A stretch of DNA of 40,006 nucleotides from Planctomycetaceae bacterium UBA2671 (GCA_002359185.1 DEML01000053.1:8900-48905), one strand, 5' to 3'; shown: positions 22,922-33,015, numbered from the stretch's first letter. The notes: a model not told the origin generated them from the sequence alone. Translations and numbers: made by a program.

Positions 22922-25597
22922 ATGAATTTCTCCACAGACCACAATCTGCTCATTGGCGTGATTGCTTATAACAACGGATTTGTGGATCAGAACCAGTTGA
23001 TTCAGGCGATGAATCAATGGGTGCTCGATAAATCGAAAAGCCTGGCCGAGGTGATGCAGTCGCAGTCTGCCATTACGGTTGAAGAACGCGAATTGATTCT
23101 CGCACTGGCTGAGCGGCATCTGGAAAAGTTTGGAGGCGATGCGGAAAAAACACTCCAGCAACTTTCTTCGATCAGTTCCGTGAAAACGCATCTGGAAACA
23201 ATTCAAGACAGCGATCTGCAGAAGAGTTTGAATACGCTGCATAATCAGCCGACGCATCAATCGGGAACTTCAGGCACTGAGGAGAGCAGGGGCGGCGGTC
23301 AGGGATATATCCGCTTTCATAAAATCCGCTCGCATGCTCAAGGGGGATTAGGAGAAGTTTTCGTAGCGGAAGATATTGAATTGAGTCGGCACGTAGCCCT
23401 GAAGGAAATCAAAGGAAATGCCAAACTCTCTCCCGCCGATAAGGTGCGGTTTCTTCGTGAAGCCGAAGTGACCGGGCAACTGGAACACCCGGGCATTGTG
23501 CCAGTGTATGGTTTGGGGAGTTATGCCGATGGTCGTCCGTTTTATGCGATGAAGTTCATAAAAGGGGACAGTCTTCAAAAGGCGATTGAGAACTATCACA
23601 ATCCGGCGACCCCCGGCCGAACTTCCGATCAAAAACTGTTTCAGTTGCGTCAATTGCTGCAGCGGTTTATTGATGTCTGCAATGCGATGCACTATGCCCA
23701 CTCGCGTGGAGTGCTGCATCGGGATTTGAAGCCGGGCAATATCATGGTGGGCAAGTATGGAGAAACGCTGGTCGTCGACTGGGGTTTGGCTCGGCTGCAG
23801 GGAGAAGCTTCAGAAATACTATCAGACACCGAGGGTCCACAAATCCTGTCGGGATCCGTCGAAACACAAACTCTCGATGGCACCTTATTAGGAACGCCCG
23901 CCTACATGCCGCCGGAGCAGGCGATGGGGACGATCGATCAACTGAATGCCACCAGCGATGTCTACAGTCTGGGGGCGACCCTGTATGAATTGCTCACCGG
24001 GCAGGCTCCGTTTGTTGGAAAGCAATTGACGGAACTCCTGAAGAAAGTTCGTCGAGGCAATTTCCCGAAACCGACAGAAATTGAAAAGGATATTCCGAAA
24101 CCACTCGAAGCGATTTGTCTGACTGCCATGAAGCTCAATCAGGCGGACCGCTATCAATCCGCTGCAGAACTGGCGGAAGATCTTGAACGCTGGCTGGCCG
24201 ATGAGCCGGTGAACGTCTGGAAGGAATCGTTTTCGATTCGCTTGGGCCGTTGGGTCAAACGGCATCGCACTTTATTTACGAGCGTGGCCACGTCAGCCTT
24301 GGTTTTGATCGCTGCCTTAACAGTGGGGATGTTGTTGTTGAACGCTGCAAGAAATCGGGAAGCGGCTGCGAGAGAAATGGCGGAAACTAATTTCCGCATG
24401 GCCAAAGAAGCCGTCGATCAGTTTTATGTCCGCGTCAGCGAAGAAGTCCTGCTCGATCAACCAGGACTTCAAGCCGTACGGGAAGAGATGTTGAAAGAGG
24501 CGCTCGAATATTACAAACGCTTTCTCGAACAACGGTCAGATGATCCGCTATTGCAGGAGGATCAAGCCCTCACCATGTATTATCAAGGGCAGATTCTGGG
24601 AGAGATCGAATCGCCGGAACAATCTCTGAAGGTGCTCAGGGAATCCGAGGAACTTCAGAAGAAGCAGCTCGAACGGAATGCAAATGATCCACTACAGAAA
24701 TATCGGCTTTCGAATATCCAGAATGCCATCGCCTCTCAATTGACTAAAGAACAGAAGTGGAAGGAAGCTGAAGAGTCGTTTAAAAATGCGACCTCTTTGC
24801 GACAGCAGTTAGTCGATGAGTTTCCAGAGAACACCGAATATCAACGCAAACTGGCTAATACGTTGATGAACTTTGGCCTCGTCGAAATGAAAACGGGATC
24901 GCCTGAGAAGGCTCTCGAATCTGTCGGGAAATCACAAACGGTCCGAGAGAGTTCGCTCAAGCAGGATGCTGAGAATGTACTGATTCTGCGAGATTTCGCC
25001 ATGGGCTATTTCAATCAGGCGATGCTGCAACTGGAACAGAAGCAGGTTGCCCCAGCTGTGGAATCACTCAGGAAAGCTGCGGATGTATTTGCGAAAGTCG
25101 TTGCGAAACAGCCACAGGATTTTCGCATTCAACTGCGGTTGGCCCAAACCAAATCATGGTTATCGGAATTACTCTGGTTCCAAAAGCAGCAGCAACAGGC
25201 GAAAGTGTTGAACGAGGAGAGCCGCAAGCTTCTGGAAATGCTGGTCATGTCGAATCCCGATGTCGCCGAGTATCACTCCGCTCTCGCACGACTCCTGATG
25301 AACCGGGCCCGCTGGCATCAACAGAGTAATGAAACAGATGCAGCCGTAGCATCCTTTGAAGCCGCGATCAAGCAATTACGCATCATTGTCGATGGTCAAT
25401 CCATTTCGGAAACGCCAAACGACCATCGCGATCTGGCTGTCTCGTTGTCGTCCCTCTCAAAACTGCTTCAGGAATCTGATCCCGAGAAAGCCAATGCACT
25501 TCGAGAAGAAAGTTCTTCAATTCTCGAACAACTGCTCAAAGCATTTCCCGAGAATTCCGATTTTCAAAAGATCAAAGAAAAACTGAGCAACTTGTAA
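22922..25597 (+). CDS. Membrane-anchored Ser/Thr protein kinase with TPR-rich tail (891 aa)
   Basis: An N-terminal helical module (1-125) precedes a Hanks-type kinase domain (about 138-435). The glycine loop is AQGGLGEVFVAED, the catalytic Lys161 is in VALKEI, and the catalytic loop HRDLKPGN starts at His266 (Asp268). The metal-binding motif is DWG at Asp286 instead of DFG, and the activation end is GTPAYMPPEQA. The DWG form is common in planctomycete kinases, so it is not a sign of inactivity. One membrane helix lies at about 452-474. The C-terminal half (490-891) is helical with TPR-like repeats and would lie outside the cytoplasm. The adjacent beta-barrel gene follows on the same strand. 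Confidence 0.93.
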   Translation: MNFSTDHNLLIGVIAYNNGFVDQNQLIQAMNQWVLDKSKSLAEVMQSQSAITVEERELILALAERHLEKFGGDAEKTLQQLSSISSVKTHLETIQDSDLQKSLNTLHNQPTHQSGTSGTEESRGGGQGYIRFHKIRSHAQGGLGEVFVAEDIELSRHVALKEIKGNAKLSPADKVRFLREAEVTGQLEHPGIVPVYGLGSYADGRPFYAMKFIKGDSLQKAIENYHNPATPGRTSDQKLFQLRQLLQRFIDVCNAMHYAHSRGVLHRDLKPGNIMVGKYGETLVVDWGLARLQGEASEILSDTEGPQILSGSVETQTLDGTLLGTPAYMPPEQAMGTIDQLNATSDVYSLGATLYELLTGQAPFVGKQLTELLKKVRRGNFPKPTEIEKDIPKPLEAICLTAMKLNQADRYQSAAELAEDLERWLADEPVNVWKESFSIRLGRWVKRHRTLFTSVATSALVLIAALTVGMLLLNAARNREAAAREMAETNFRMAKEAVDQFYVRVSEEVLLDQPGLQAVREEMLKEALEYYKRFLEQRSDDPLLQEDQALTMYYQGQILGEIESPEQSLKVLRESEELQKKQLERNANDPLQKYRLSNIQNAIASQLTKEQKWKEAEESFKNATSLRQQLVDEFPENTEYQRKLANTLMNFGLVEMKTGSPEKALESVGKSQTVRESSLKQDAENVLILRDFAMGYFNQAMLQLEQKQVAPAVESLRKAADVFAKVVAKQPQDFRIQLRLAQTKSWLSELLWFQKQQQQAKVLNEESRKLLEMLVMSNPDVAEYHSALARLLMNRARWHQQSNETDAAVASFEAAIKQLRIIVDGQSISETPNDHRDLAVSLSSLSKLLQESDPEKANALREESSSILEQLLKAFPENSDFQKIKEKLSNL

Positions 25598-25708
25598 ATA
25601 TAGGCATTCAGGATGGATTGCGCAATCCTGTTTAACGGATACAGCTATTCTGAACCGATATCCAACTACAGGAACCCGCGTTCTCAATGCGCGCGTCGCA
25701 AGGCAAGG

Positions 25709-27595
25709 ATGTCGATGATTTCGTATCTCTCAAAAATGATCTTGTTATTACTGATACCGATTCCGGTATTGAGCCAGGTCGGTTTTGCGCAGAACCAGAA
25801 TCCGACACCGGGCCAGCCCGGGACATATCCATCGGCCGCTCCTCCTGTATTACCTGGACCAGATGATGGAAATCTGACGACAGAGATCGAAAATTTGCCT
25901 GTTATCCCCGAAGTTGCAGCTGCTGCGGTTCAACCAAATGCACAGGCCAACGATAATGACACGGCAGACAATCAACCGCAGGCTAGCGAGGAATACGAAC
26001 AACTTTCCAGCATGCCGTTTATGCTGGGCGATTTGCTGCGGGCCAATCAGAGTTTTACCTTTCCTTATAATCTGGCCGGTGATATTGCCGGGACCGAGGC
26101 CAATGGAACGCTTCGAAGTCGCAACCCGAAAGTGGCTGAGAACAACTCGGCTCTTCCCCGTAACCGCATCAGTGTTCGCTACAACTGGTTTAGCGATGCG
26201 TCCACCATTACGGGACTCGAACCGTTTGGGGATCCCGTTTTCCCAGGCGTAATCGCAGCTGCGGATATCGGACTGAATGGTTTACCACCCGGTTTAACTT
26301 TACCTTCGGGAGTCCAGTTCCTGTCTCCTGACCCTCAGTTTGGACAATTTCAGTTTGAAATTCCGGCAAGCCAGATTGATGAATTGAATGCCTTGTTTCC
26401 TCCGGGGGACTTAGGACAGTTTGGTGTACGCTTCGATCCCGGGTCCAATTCTCAGGGAACAGCGGTCATCCCTCAGTATTCTTATATCGACAATAATGAC
26501 GATCTCATATTCGGCTTCGATTTAACCCGAGTGCTGAGAAATCAGGAGATCCGCGAAGCGAAACGCGATTACAATGTGAATCTGATTAACTTCGGATTTG
26601 AATCGACCTTCTGGGAAAATCGAGCGTCGATTGAAATGCGGATGCCGTTTGCCCGCTCGGTCAATTCCGATCTCGATCTGACCGCTTCGCAGGTTGTTGA
26701 GGATGATTACACGCGTGCCGATCTGGTATCGCCTTTTGGCGTGACCCTCGGCAATGGGAACTTTGCGATGAAGGATATGCAGTTGATATTCAAATCGATC
26801 GCATACTCCACGGATCGCATGGTCTTTTCCGCCGGATTTGGTCTGCAAATTCCGACCGCTTCCGACTCGAACCTTTCCATCGTTGATGGATTCCCGGACC
26901 CCACGATTCGTGTTTTCCAGAATGGGGTTGCTCCTTTAGCCGATGTACTGCGGTCGCGGGATATTCGTGTAAAGAATGAGACAATCGGGTTATCTCCCTA
27001 CCTCTCGATGGCTGCTGCTCCTACTGATCGTACGTTTTTCAACGGATTCTTTCAGCTCGATTTTCCATTGGGACAGGACACTGTCGAATTTCAGCAAACG
27101 AACTTCGCACGTTTCCTGATTATCAATAACGATTCAGGAAGCTTCACGCGCGATCCCTTTGTTTCCCAATCGCAATCGGAAGGAAAGATTCGCGATCAGA
27201 TTCTGATGAATCTCGACATCGGTGGAGGCTACTGGTTTTATCGCAACCCCGCAGCTCGCCGAGTGACTGGACTGGCTGGTCTGTTGGAACTGCACTGGAC
27301 CTCAACACTGCAGGATGCAGATATCTTTGAAGCCAACTCCACATTCCTGGGAGAACCCGTCCTGCTGGCCAATCGCGATCCGAATCCGAGCGTCCCACAA
27401 CCGGTGATTGAAGAAGACCCGATTCGCATCGGCAACACCGCCAACCGCATGGACATCATCAACGCCACCTTCGGCACAACGATTGAATTCAGCAATCGTT
27501 CAACATTCAGTCTGGGTGTGGCCGTGCCGTTGCAGGGAGGATTCAATCGGACATTCGAAACGGAAATTACTGCTCAGTATAATAAGATATTTTGA
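25709..27595 (+). CDS. Putative outer-membrane beta-barrel protein (628 aa)
   Basis: The protein has a signal peptide (MSMISYLSKMILLLLIPIPV, cleavage likely after Gly-Phe-Ala) and a Pro/Gln/Asn-rich spacer to about residue 85. A long region of alternating polar and hydrophobic strands follows, rich in Phe, Asn and Gly (for example INFGFESTFWENRASIEMRM). The last residues, ITAQYNKIF, end in Phe, as is usual for barrels inserted by BamA. An ATG at 25613 would add 32 residues before the signal, so the ATG at 25709 with AGG upstream is preferred. It is 111 bp after the kinase gene on the same strand. The family is not firmly recognised; a transporter or porin-like role is inference. Confidence 0.7.
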   Translation: MSMISYLSKMILLLLIPIPVLSQVGFAQNQNPTPGQPGTYPSAAPPVLPGPDDGNLTTEIENLPVIPEVAAAAVQPNAQANDNDTADNQPQASEEYEQLSSMPFMLGDLLRANQSFTFPYNLAGDIAGTEANGTLRSRNPKVAENNSALPRNRISVRYNWFSDASTITGLEPFGDPVFPGVIAAADIGLNGLPPGLTLPSGVQFLSPDPQFGQFQFEIPASQIDELNALFPPGDLGQFGVRFDPGSNSQGTAVIPQYSYIDNNDDLIFGFDLTRVLRNQEIREAKRDYNVNLINFGFESTFWENRASIEMRMPFARSVNSDLDLTASQVVEDDYTRADLVSPFGVTLGNGNFAMKDMQLIFKSIAYSTDRMVFSAGFGLQIPTASDSNLSIVDGFPDPTIRVFQNGVAPLADVLRSRDIRVKNETIGLSPYLSMAAAPTDRTFFNGFFQLDFPLGQDTVEFQQTNFARFLIINNDSGSFTRDPFVSQSQSEGKIRDQILMNLDIGGGYWFYRNPAARRVTGLAGLLELHWTSTLQDADIFEANSTFLGEPVLLANRDPNPSVPQPVIEEDPIRIGNTANRMDIINATFGTTIEFSNRSTFSLGVAVPLQGGFNRTFETEITAQYNKIF

Positions 27596-27894
27596 GTGAG
27601 AAGTCCCACTCGTAGGGTCCGCACCCGCTCTCGGTACTTTCAATGGAGTCTACCGCTGACCAGTAGGGTGCGTCCTGACGCACCGGATTGGAGTGTCGGT
27701 TACAACATATTCGTGATAGTTGAGCTGGGGTGGTTTCGTATATAGGGAGAAACTCGAAGAGGAAGCCATGTCGGGAGCATGGTGCGTCAGGACGCACCCT
27801 ACAATTACGATAGTTGGTCAACGACTGGACTGATTTCGGTCCGCACAGCGGACCCTACGGTAATCGCACCCACGTTCGTTACACTCAACGGAGT
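27596..27894. repeat. Convergent intergenic region with nested perfect inverted repeats
   Basis: Two convergent genes face each other here. The outer pair is CGTAGGGTCCGC (27611-27622) with its exact complement at 27848-27859. The inner pair is a perfect 22-bp inverted repeat (27663-27684 and 27781-27802), each arm being a palindrome (GGTGCGTC-AG-GACGCACC). In addition, GGAGTCTACCGC occurs as a direct repeat at 27645-27656 and 27890-27901; the second copy overlaps the stop codon of the minus-strand gene. No T-run terminator is seen. Confidence 0.85.
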
Positions 27895-30800
27895 CTACCG
27901 CAGTAGAAACGGGCCAGTGCGGGGTTTCAGTGTGTCTTCGATATCGACAGGTACCGTGACTGGCGTGGCATAATTATGCAGCCAGCTTTGTCGGCTCGTA
28001 TCCAGCACGTGGAACTTCAGGTTTTGGACCTGTTCCTGATCCAAAGGCGTTGTGAAATATAACCGGGTGATCAGTAATTCGTTTTGGGAATCGACTTCGG
28101 TTTGTGTTGAAATCAGAGTTTCGGTCGGTTTGATGAGCAGACTTGTGGAGCCCAGGTTCTGTACGAGTATCAGCAGATTCGGATCCTCTTTGACCACCTT
28201 CGCATCCAGCAGAGCGACACGGGAATCGGATTTGAGTTGTGCGAGTGTCGAATAAGCATCGGCTGGAATCTCTTCTTCGAGGATTGCACAGGTCACTTGC
28301 ACCGAAGTTGCTTCGCGGGGCCAGTTGAGAGCCGAGATGGAAATGACGGGAGCAGGTTTGTCTGTCATGAAGGCATTTCCGGCAATCACGTATTGTTGCA
28401 CATCAAGAATTCTCTGCTTGGCAATCGGACGCAAAATCACTCGATAGGCAGTCGGCTTGTTGATTGGTCGAAGTTCAACATCCTGAAGAGAGAGTTCAAC
28501 GTTCATCGATTCTTTCGTGAGAGTCGGTCGGTGCACTCCCAGTTGATAGCGGCTCGATCCCGCTGCATTTCTCAAGCTTGTATAACTGGGGGATCGATTT
28601 GTATACGGTAACGATTCGAGTCGTCGTTTCTGTGAATTGCTGACCAGTTGATAGTGATCTCCCGGAGTCAACACGAGTTGAGCGTTGTTTCCCGAGAAAT
28701 TGACGGTTGCCGGAATCAGTTCATTAAATTCCATATTCAGGCGAACAGGCTGACCGGCTGGCTGAGTGAATGTCTGTTGTTTCAGAGACGTCTGTTCGCT
28801 CGCAGAGACGGTGAATTCCTGCTTGTTGAAATAACCACTCGCTTTCTGCAGCAAGCTTCCGGCATCATTAATTTCGACATATTCTCCCCCTGTGCGGCTG
28901 GCAAGCTGTTCGAACTCACGAGCGGCGGTTTGCGAGTCGGAAGCCTCGATGCCAAAGCCGACAATATTCACTTCCGTCTGCCCAAAATTCTCACCCAGTA
29001 AAGTCGAGAGAGAAACATATTTGTCAGCAGAAGGATTGAGCTGTTTGTTGATCCCATCCGTGATCACAATAATCTGCTGTTTCCCGCCGAGTGATTTCGA
29101 ATTCATATCCCGAAGTGCAGACTGAATCGAAAGATAGAGTGGCGTCTCTCCCCAAGGTTGGACGGTCTGCAGGATTTTCTGCAGTGATGCTTCTTCTGAT
29201 TTTCCAAATCGTCCGAACGGAAGCACGATTTCGTAATCTTCATACGGATACAGGGCATCGGGAATCGGGAGAGCGTAATTGGTTTGCCGCAAAATTTGAG
29301 TGGGACTAGCGGTGTTCCAGCCGACGCGATGTCCGTACAAAACAAGACCAACGCGGGCTTCCGGAAGTTTTGCCAGCGATTTCAATATCTGACTGGTTGC
29401 AGCCATCGCCGCATTAAATTTCGTCAGTTCATTTTCGGAGGATTCCCAGGGAATGTTCGCGTTCATACTTTGCGAACAATCAAGCACGATCATTACCGAA
29501 ATGGGATTCGCCTGGTTATCGATCACCATCACATCGGCATGCAGACTAGTCGGGTAATAAATATCGGCTTGTTGACCAGCGGGCATGATCACTTCGAGCG
29601 GAGTGAAAATTTCATGGCCTCGAAACTGGAACAGACCCTGAACCTGTTTGGCCGATTTGGCATGTAATGTCAGGTCGGGCCCAAGTTCAAATTGATGAAT
29701 CTGATAATTGGAGTGCAGCTTCGCATTGATTTCTGCACTTTGAGGAGCAGTGCAGGGCATTATGTCTTCGACGATCACTAACTGCCCCTGCATATCTGGT
29801 AGTGCTTGAAAAGCAGCTCGGGGACCAGGTTGTAAATCAATTTCAAATGTGCCGAAGACATTCTCATCAATCACAAGACTGCGGGTTCCGTTCAGTTTCA
29901 ATCCACTTTGTGCAGCCAGAACACGTTGGTTGAGTAACTCCTGCAATTGTTTATTCTGCAGCGTTAACTCCACATCCATTAAATTGAAGCGATCGAAATA
30001 TTCTAGATAGTTGTGAGCTGCCTGCTGAAAGAAAGGTGGATTGATTGCGGTCGCTCCCCCGAGAAAATCGTCCAGAACCAGTTCCAGTTGCCACATGATG
30101 AAACTGGAACTGTCAAATTTCAAAAGTTCATTAACCGCATCGGATTCCAGATTCGGGTGCCAGTAACTGGCCAGTTGCCGCGATCTGGATGCGGCCTGAG
30201 CGAGCAACGTTCTCACATCTTTTCCATGCGTGCGAGACTCTTCGATCTGCAAACGGTTTTTTTCGGGATAGGATTCGAGGACAAGACGAATAAATCCCTC
30301 AAGGTGCTCAATGGATCGTTCTGTATTGGATTCGTCTTCAAATTGCTGAAACTCATCTGCAGATGCGACGAGATCTCGGACGAGGTTTTTGGTTGTATCG
30401 AGCAAGGATCTCAGCGAATCATTCTGGCTGGCGCCTTTGATAAGCGGATCGGGTTGCCGAATTGCGCTGGAGATTTGCAGCGGTGCCTGACTTTCAAAAT
30501 GTCGGGACATCCGGCGAGTCACGAGATAGAGTGTCTTTCGCTGTTGAGCCCCAGTCAGCTTGTCTTCGCTGTTGACCGGAAAGAGAATCGGTGTCTGCAA
30601 GAGCCCCAAATTCGCTTTGTAATCTTCAATCACCCAGGCCGCATCGGCTGTTTCGAGGACAGCTTCACCAGTAAAAGTCTGCTGCAGTTTCGAAAGCAAT
30701 AGTGTTAAACCCTGAACAGTCGTCTGCAATCGTTCCTGATCCAGAGCAATGTTCTCTCCAGGATTTTCATTCAGAATTTGCTGCAGTTGCAGGTTTGCAT

Positions 30801-32682
30801 TCAATGCAGGAGTCAGTAACTGTTCGGCAAGTTCAATATGATGTTTGAACAAGGCATCTAGATGACTGGCATCTGCCAGCCAGCGTGCATAAAAGGGAAT
30901 TTCAGACTGAGCCCGATCGCTCAGTGCATAAAATTCACCCAGTTTGTTCACGTATGTTTCAAAGTCTACGACGGTTCTCTGCAGCTTCTGCCAATCGGCG
31001 AGATTTCCTTTTCCGACCAGCAGGTCATCTTCGAGTTGTCTGCGGCGTTCCTCAACAGGACCCCAGGCCGTTTCAATTCGTGTAATTATTCTCTGATCAG
31101 GCAGAACTGACAAATTCCGGCATTGCTGTTGTGTTTTTAAAACCGTCGTCATTAATTCACGGTTCGAAATGGTTTCCTTGCCTGCCATCTGCTGGACAAC
31201 TTTGAGGAATCGAAGTTCGACAAACTGATCAAATTCCGGAGACACGTCATTCAGAAACTCTGTGAATGAATCTGCGTTATAGTTTTGAATCAGTTCATCA
31301 AATGACTGGACAAAACTCAGTGTCTTTGTGTCCGCACGTCCAAAATATTGGTTCAAAGCGACCGTATGGCCAATGGGTCCCGGCGTTATTTTCCAGGCAT
31401 CACCCCTGTTCTTTGCATTTTGAGAGTTTGTGGCTTGCTGAATTTGCGAGAACTGTTGCTTGAGGGACAGGAGTTTCTCTTCGACTCTCGTCAGATAGAA
31501 ATTTCCAGAAATCAAAGCCTGTTCGCACCAGCAGAGTTCCTGGATGAACCGTGTTGTGGCAATCGGACTTAAACGTAATAAGTCGGAACCAGAAGCCTGT
31601 TCATAAGACTGCCAGAGTTCATATAGATTTTCGACCGCTAGAGAAATGCGATCGGCTGGTCTATTTGCTGGTAAAGAAATCTTGAGATCGCTGATCGCCC
31701 AACCGATCGAGACATTATTCCCATGATCTGGGGTCAGCATGGGGGTTTGTTGCTGGCCGCGAGACTTCAGGCTCCAGCTCGAGACCCTTGATTCGACAAA
31801 TTTCATGACTTCCGTCAACTGCAGTTGTCGATCGCCATTGCCCTGATTTCTAGTCAGGTCAGCTTCACCAGCCAACGCACGTGCAACACTGTCTCCAAAG
31901 ATAGACCCCTGCAATCCTTCAGAAGAATTCGCTTGTTGACCCGAACTTGTCGAATTAAGAACAAACAGATTCTGCATGGCCGCTTCACGAACGGTTTTGG
32001 CCAGTGCCACTGCAAATGAATTGTAGACCAGACCCCGATCCCAGTTCGTGATCCTCTTATTGCAATCCATAAACAGCATGATGGGCTGTTCCTGATTGAG
32101 CTGCAGTCGTTTAATTTCCGTCAGCAATTCCGCAACCGGGATCCAGGTGGAAGTATCGACGGGTGAAGAGTTGGGGGGAATTAAGCAGGGGTTTCCCTCG
32201 GCATCGACAGAACCATGCATGCTGATATAAATGAGGATCGGCTGATTTCCGCTGTGCTGGAATTCCGCATTCACCAGCTTGCGACTGAAATCGGTCAGCC
32301 ATTCTGCTCGACGCATTTGATCCTGACCAACAGGATACAGTTCCAGATTGCGGCCATTCAGGCTATTGAACCGCTGCAGATCTTCTTCGGCCCAACTATT
32401 GGGCGCGTAAGGCCACGCATAGTCGAGTGAGACCATCGTCAGGAGTGGAGTCTTTTGCGGAGCAAACAAAACCAGGTAAGCAAACAGTCCAAGAGTGATG
32501 AGCAGACTCGCAACGATGCCCCAGAGAAACAGGAGGCGTCTCCAGGAACGGCGAAAGGCTCCCCGAGTCCCCAGTTCCCCGCGGATTTGCCATTGATACT
32601 GGATCGAGCGACTCGAAGCAGATTTCTTGCGCCACGTTTTACCGCTCTTACCGGTTCCAGATTTTGAAGCTGCCTGGCTCAT
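27895..32682 (-). CDS. Membrane-anchored caspase-like and vWA protein (1,595 aa)
   Basis: A basic N-terminus (1-50) precedes one membrane helix (about 50-73), so the bulk should be extracytoplasmic. A caspase-like (peptidase C14) domain covers about 80-330. The putative catalytic His156 is in IYISMHG and Cys207 in MLFMDC, and the domain ends in the family-typical SIFGDSVARALAGEADL...LTEV (260-292). A long helical region (about 350-930) follows, then a beta-rich part and a vWA domain (about 1060-1275) with complete MIDAS: Asp1068-Cys-Ser-Gln-Ser1072, Thr1180 and Asp1209 (ITDG). The C-terminal 320 residues are beta-rich. AAGG five bases before the ATG supports the start. It is paralogous to the protein at 34756-39936. 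Substrate and role are unknown. Confidence 0.85.
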   Translation of the reverse strand: MSQAASKSGTGKSGKTWRKKSASSRSIQYQWQIRGELGTRGAFRRSWRRLLFLWGIVASLLITLGLFAYLVLFAPQKTPLLTMVSLDYAWPYAPNSWAEEDLQRFNSLNGRNLELYPVGQDQMRRAEWLTDFSRKLVNAEFQHSGNQPILIYISMHGSVDAEGNPCLIPPNSSPVDTSTWIPVAELLTEIKRLQLNQEQPIMLFMDCNKRITNWDRGLVYNSFAVALAKTVREAAMQNLFVLNSTSSGQQANSSEGLQGSIFGDSVARALAGEADLTRNQGNGDRQLQLTEVMKFVESRVSSWSLKSRGQQQTPMLTPDHGNNVSIGWAISDLKISLPANRPADRISLAVENLYELWQSYEQASGSDLLRLSPIATTRFIQELCWCEQALISGNFYLTRVEEKLLSLKQQFSQIQQATNSQNAKNRGDAWKITPGPIGHTVALNQYFGRADTKTLSFVQSFDELIQNYNADSFTEFLNDVSPEFDQFVELRFLKVVQQMAGKETISNRELMTTVLKTQQQCRNLSVLPDQRIITRIETAWGPVEERRRQLEDDLLVGKGNLADWQKLQRTVVDFETYVNKLGEFYALSDRAQSEIPFYARWLADASHLDALFKHHIELAEQLLTPALNANLQLQQILNENPGENIALDQERLQTTVQGLTLLLSKLQQTFTGEAVLETADAAWVIEDYKANLGLLQTPILFPVNSEDKLTGAQQRKTLYLVTRRMSRHFESQAPLQISSAIRQPDPLIKGASQNDSLRSLLDTTKNLVRDLVASADEFQQFEDESNTERSIEHLEGFIRLVLESYPEKNRLQIEESRTHGKDVRTLLAQAASRSRQLASYWHPNLESDAVNELLKFDSSSFIMWQLELVLDDFLGGATAINPPFFQQAAHNYLEYFDRFNLMDVELTLQNKQLQELLNQRVLAAQSGLKLNGTRSLVIDENVFGTFEIDLQPGPRAAFQALPDMQGQLVIVEDIMPCTAPQSAEINAKLHSNYQIHQFELGPDLTLHAKSAKQVQGLFQFRGHEIFTPLEVIMPAGQQADIYYPTSLHADVMVIDNQANPISVMIVLDCSQSMNANIPWESSENELTKFNAAMAATSQILKSLAKLPEARVGLVLYGHRVGWNTASPTQILRQTNYALPIPDALYPYEDYEIVLPFGRFGKSEEASLQKILQTVQPWGETPLYLSIQSALRDMNSKSLGGKQQIIVITDGINKQLNPSADKYVSLSTLLGENFGQTEVNIVGFGIEASDSQTAAREFEQLASRTGGEYVEINDAGSLLQKASGYFNKQEFTVSASEQTSLKQQTFTQPAGQPVRLNMEFNELIPATVNFSGNNAQLVLTPGDHYQLVSNSQKRRLESLPYTNRSPSYTSLRNAAGSSRYQLGVHRPTLTKESMNVELSLQDVELRPINKPTAYRVILRPIAKQRILDVQQYVIAGNAFMTDKPAPVISISALNWPREATSVQVTCAILEEEIPADAYSTLAQLKSDSRVALLDAKVVKEDPNLLILVQNLGSTSLLIKPTETLISTQTEVDSQNELLITRLYFTTPLDQEQVQNLKFHVLDTSRQSWLHNYATPVTVPVDIEDTLKPRTGPFLLR

Positions 32683-33015
32683 ATCGCCTTGAGTATTTCT
32701 GGATTCGAGGTTAATCCGCTATTCGAGCTTTGTCGAGGAGTGAATTTGCTTGATGTGTGCCACTGCTAGCTTGCCCGGCAGTATGAATGATGACTATGAA
32801 TTTGAGACTATTCCGAGTATTAATTTGCATTTTCATTGGAAATGGATAGCCCAGATAGCTCCGCTATCTGGGTGAACGAAGTCCACAAGAAGCCTTCAGG
32901 TTGACGATTGAGTTTCCTCACAGACTTCTTGCGGCTGCGCCGCCCCGAAAGAATCTTTCGAGGCTATCCTAAGCTAAGGAGCGTTCTGCCGCACCAGCAA
33001 TTTGTCTCCAAGGTA
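32683..33015. other. Spacer within the caspase-like cluster
   Basis: This 333-bp gap holds the second copy of the 120-bp structured repeat (32849-32969). It also holds a small imperfect palindrome around 32762-32786 (ACTGC...GCAGT with a Cys/Gly-rich-codon-like core, no ORF). The gap is large for an operon, so the downstream giant gene may have its own promoter between 32683 and 32843, or the repeat may have been inserted into an older, tighter spacer. Confidence 0.6.
32849..32969 (+). repeat. Dispersed ~120-bp structured repeat, copy 2
   Basis: It is homologous over its full length to 1-120 in inverted orientation. The first hairpin reads CCCAGATAG/CTATCTGGG (32850-32858 and 32864-32872). 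Compared with copy 1, a C-G pair has become an A-T pair, a compensatory change. The second hairpin is CCCCGAAAG/CTTTCGAGG with one mismatch (32943-32963). This copy is also bounded by a perfect 8-bp terminal inverted repeat, GGATAGCC at 32844-32851 and GGCTATCC at 32962-32969. Confidence 0.88.

Noticed and set aside
23777..23785. DWG instead of DFG in the kinase as a sign of a dead kinase
   Set aside because: The metal-binding Asp is kept, as are Lys161 and the HRDLKPGN loop; DWG is frequent in planctomycete kinases.
25613..25708. Upstream ATG at 25613 as start of the beta-barrel protein
   Set aside because: It would place 32 polar residues before a clear signal peptide; the ATG at 25709 puts the signal at the N-terminus and has AGG upstream.
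30013..30702. Open frame of 229 codons on the plus strand inside the caspase-vWA gene
   Set aside because: Antisense to the helical region of the giant protein; no start signals and no domain.
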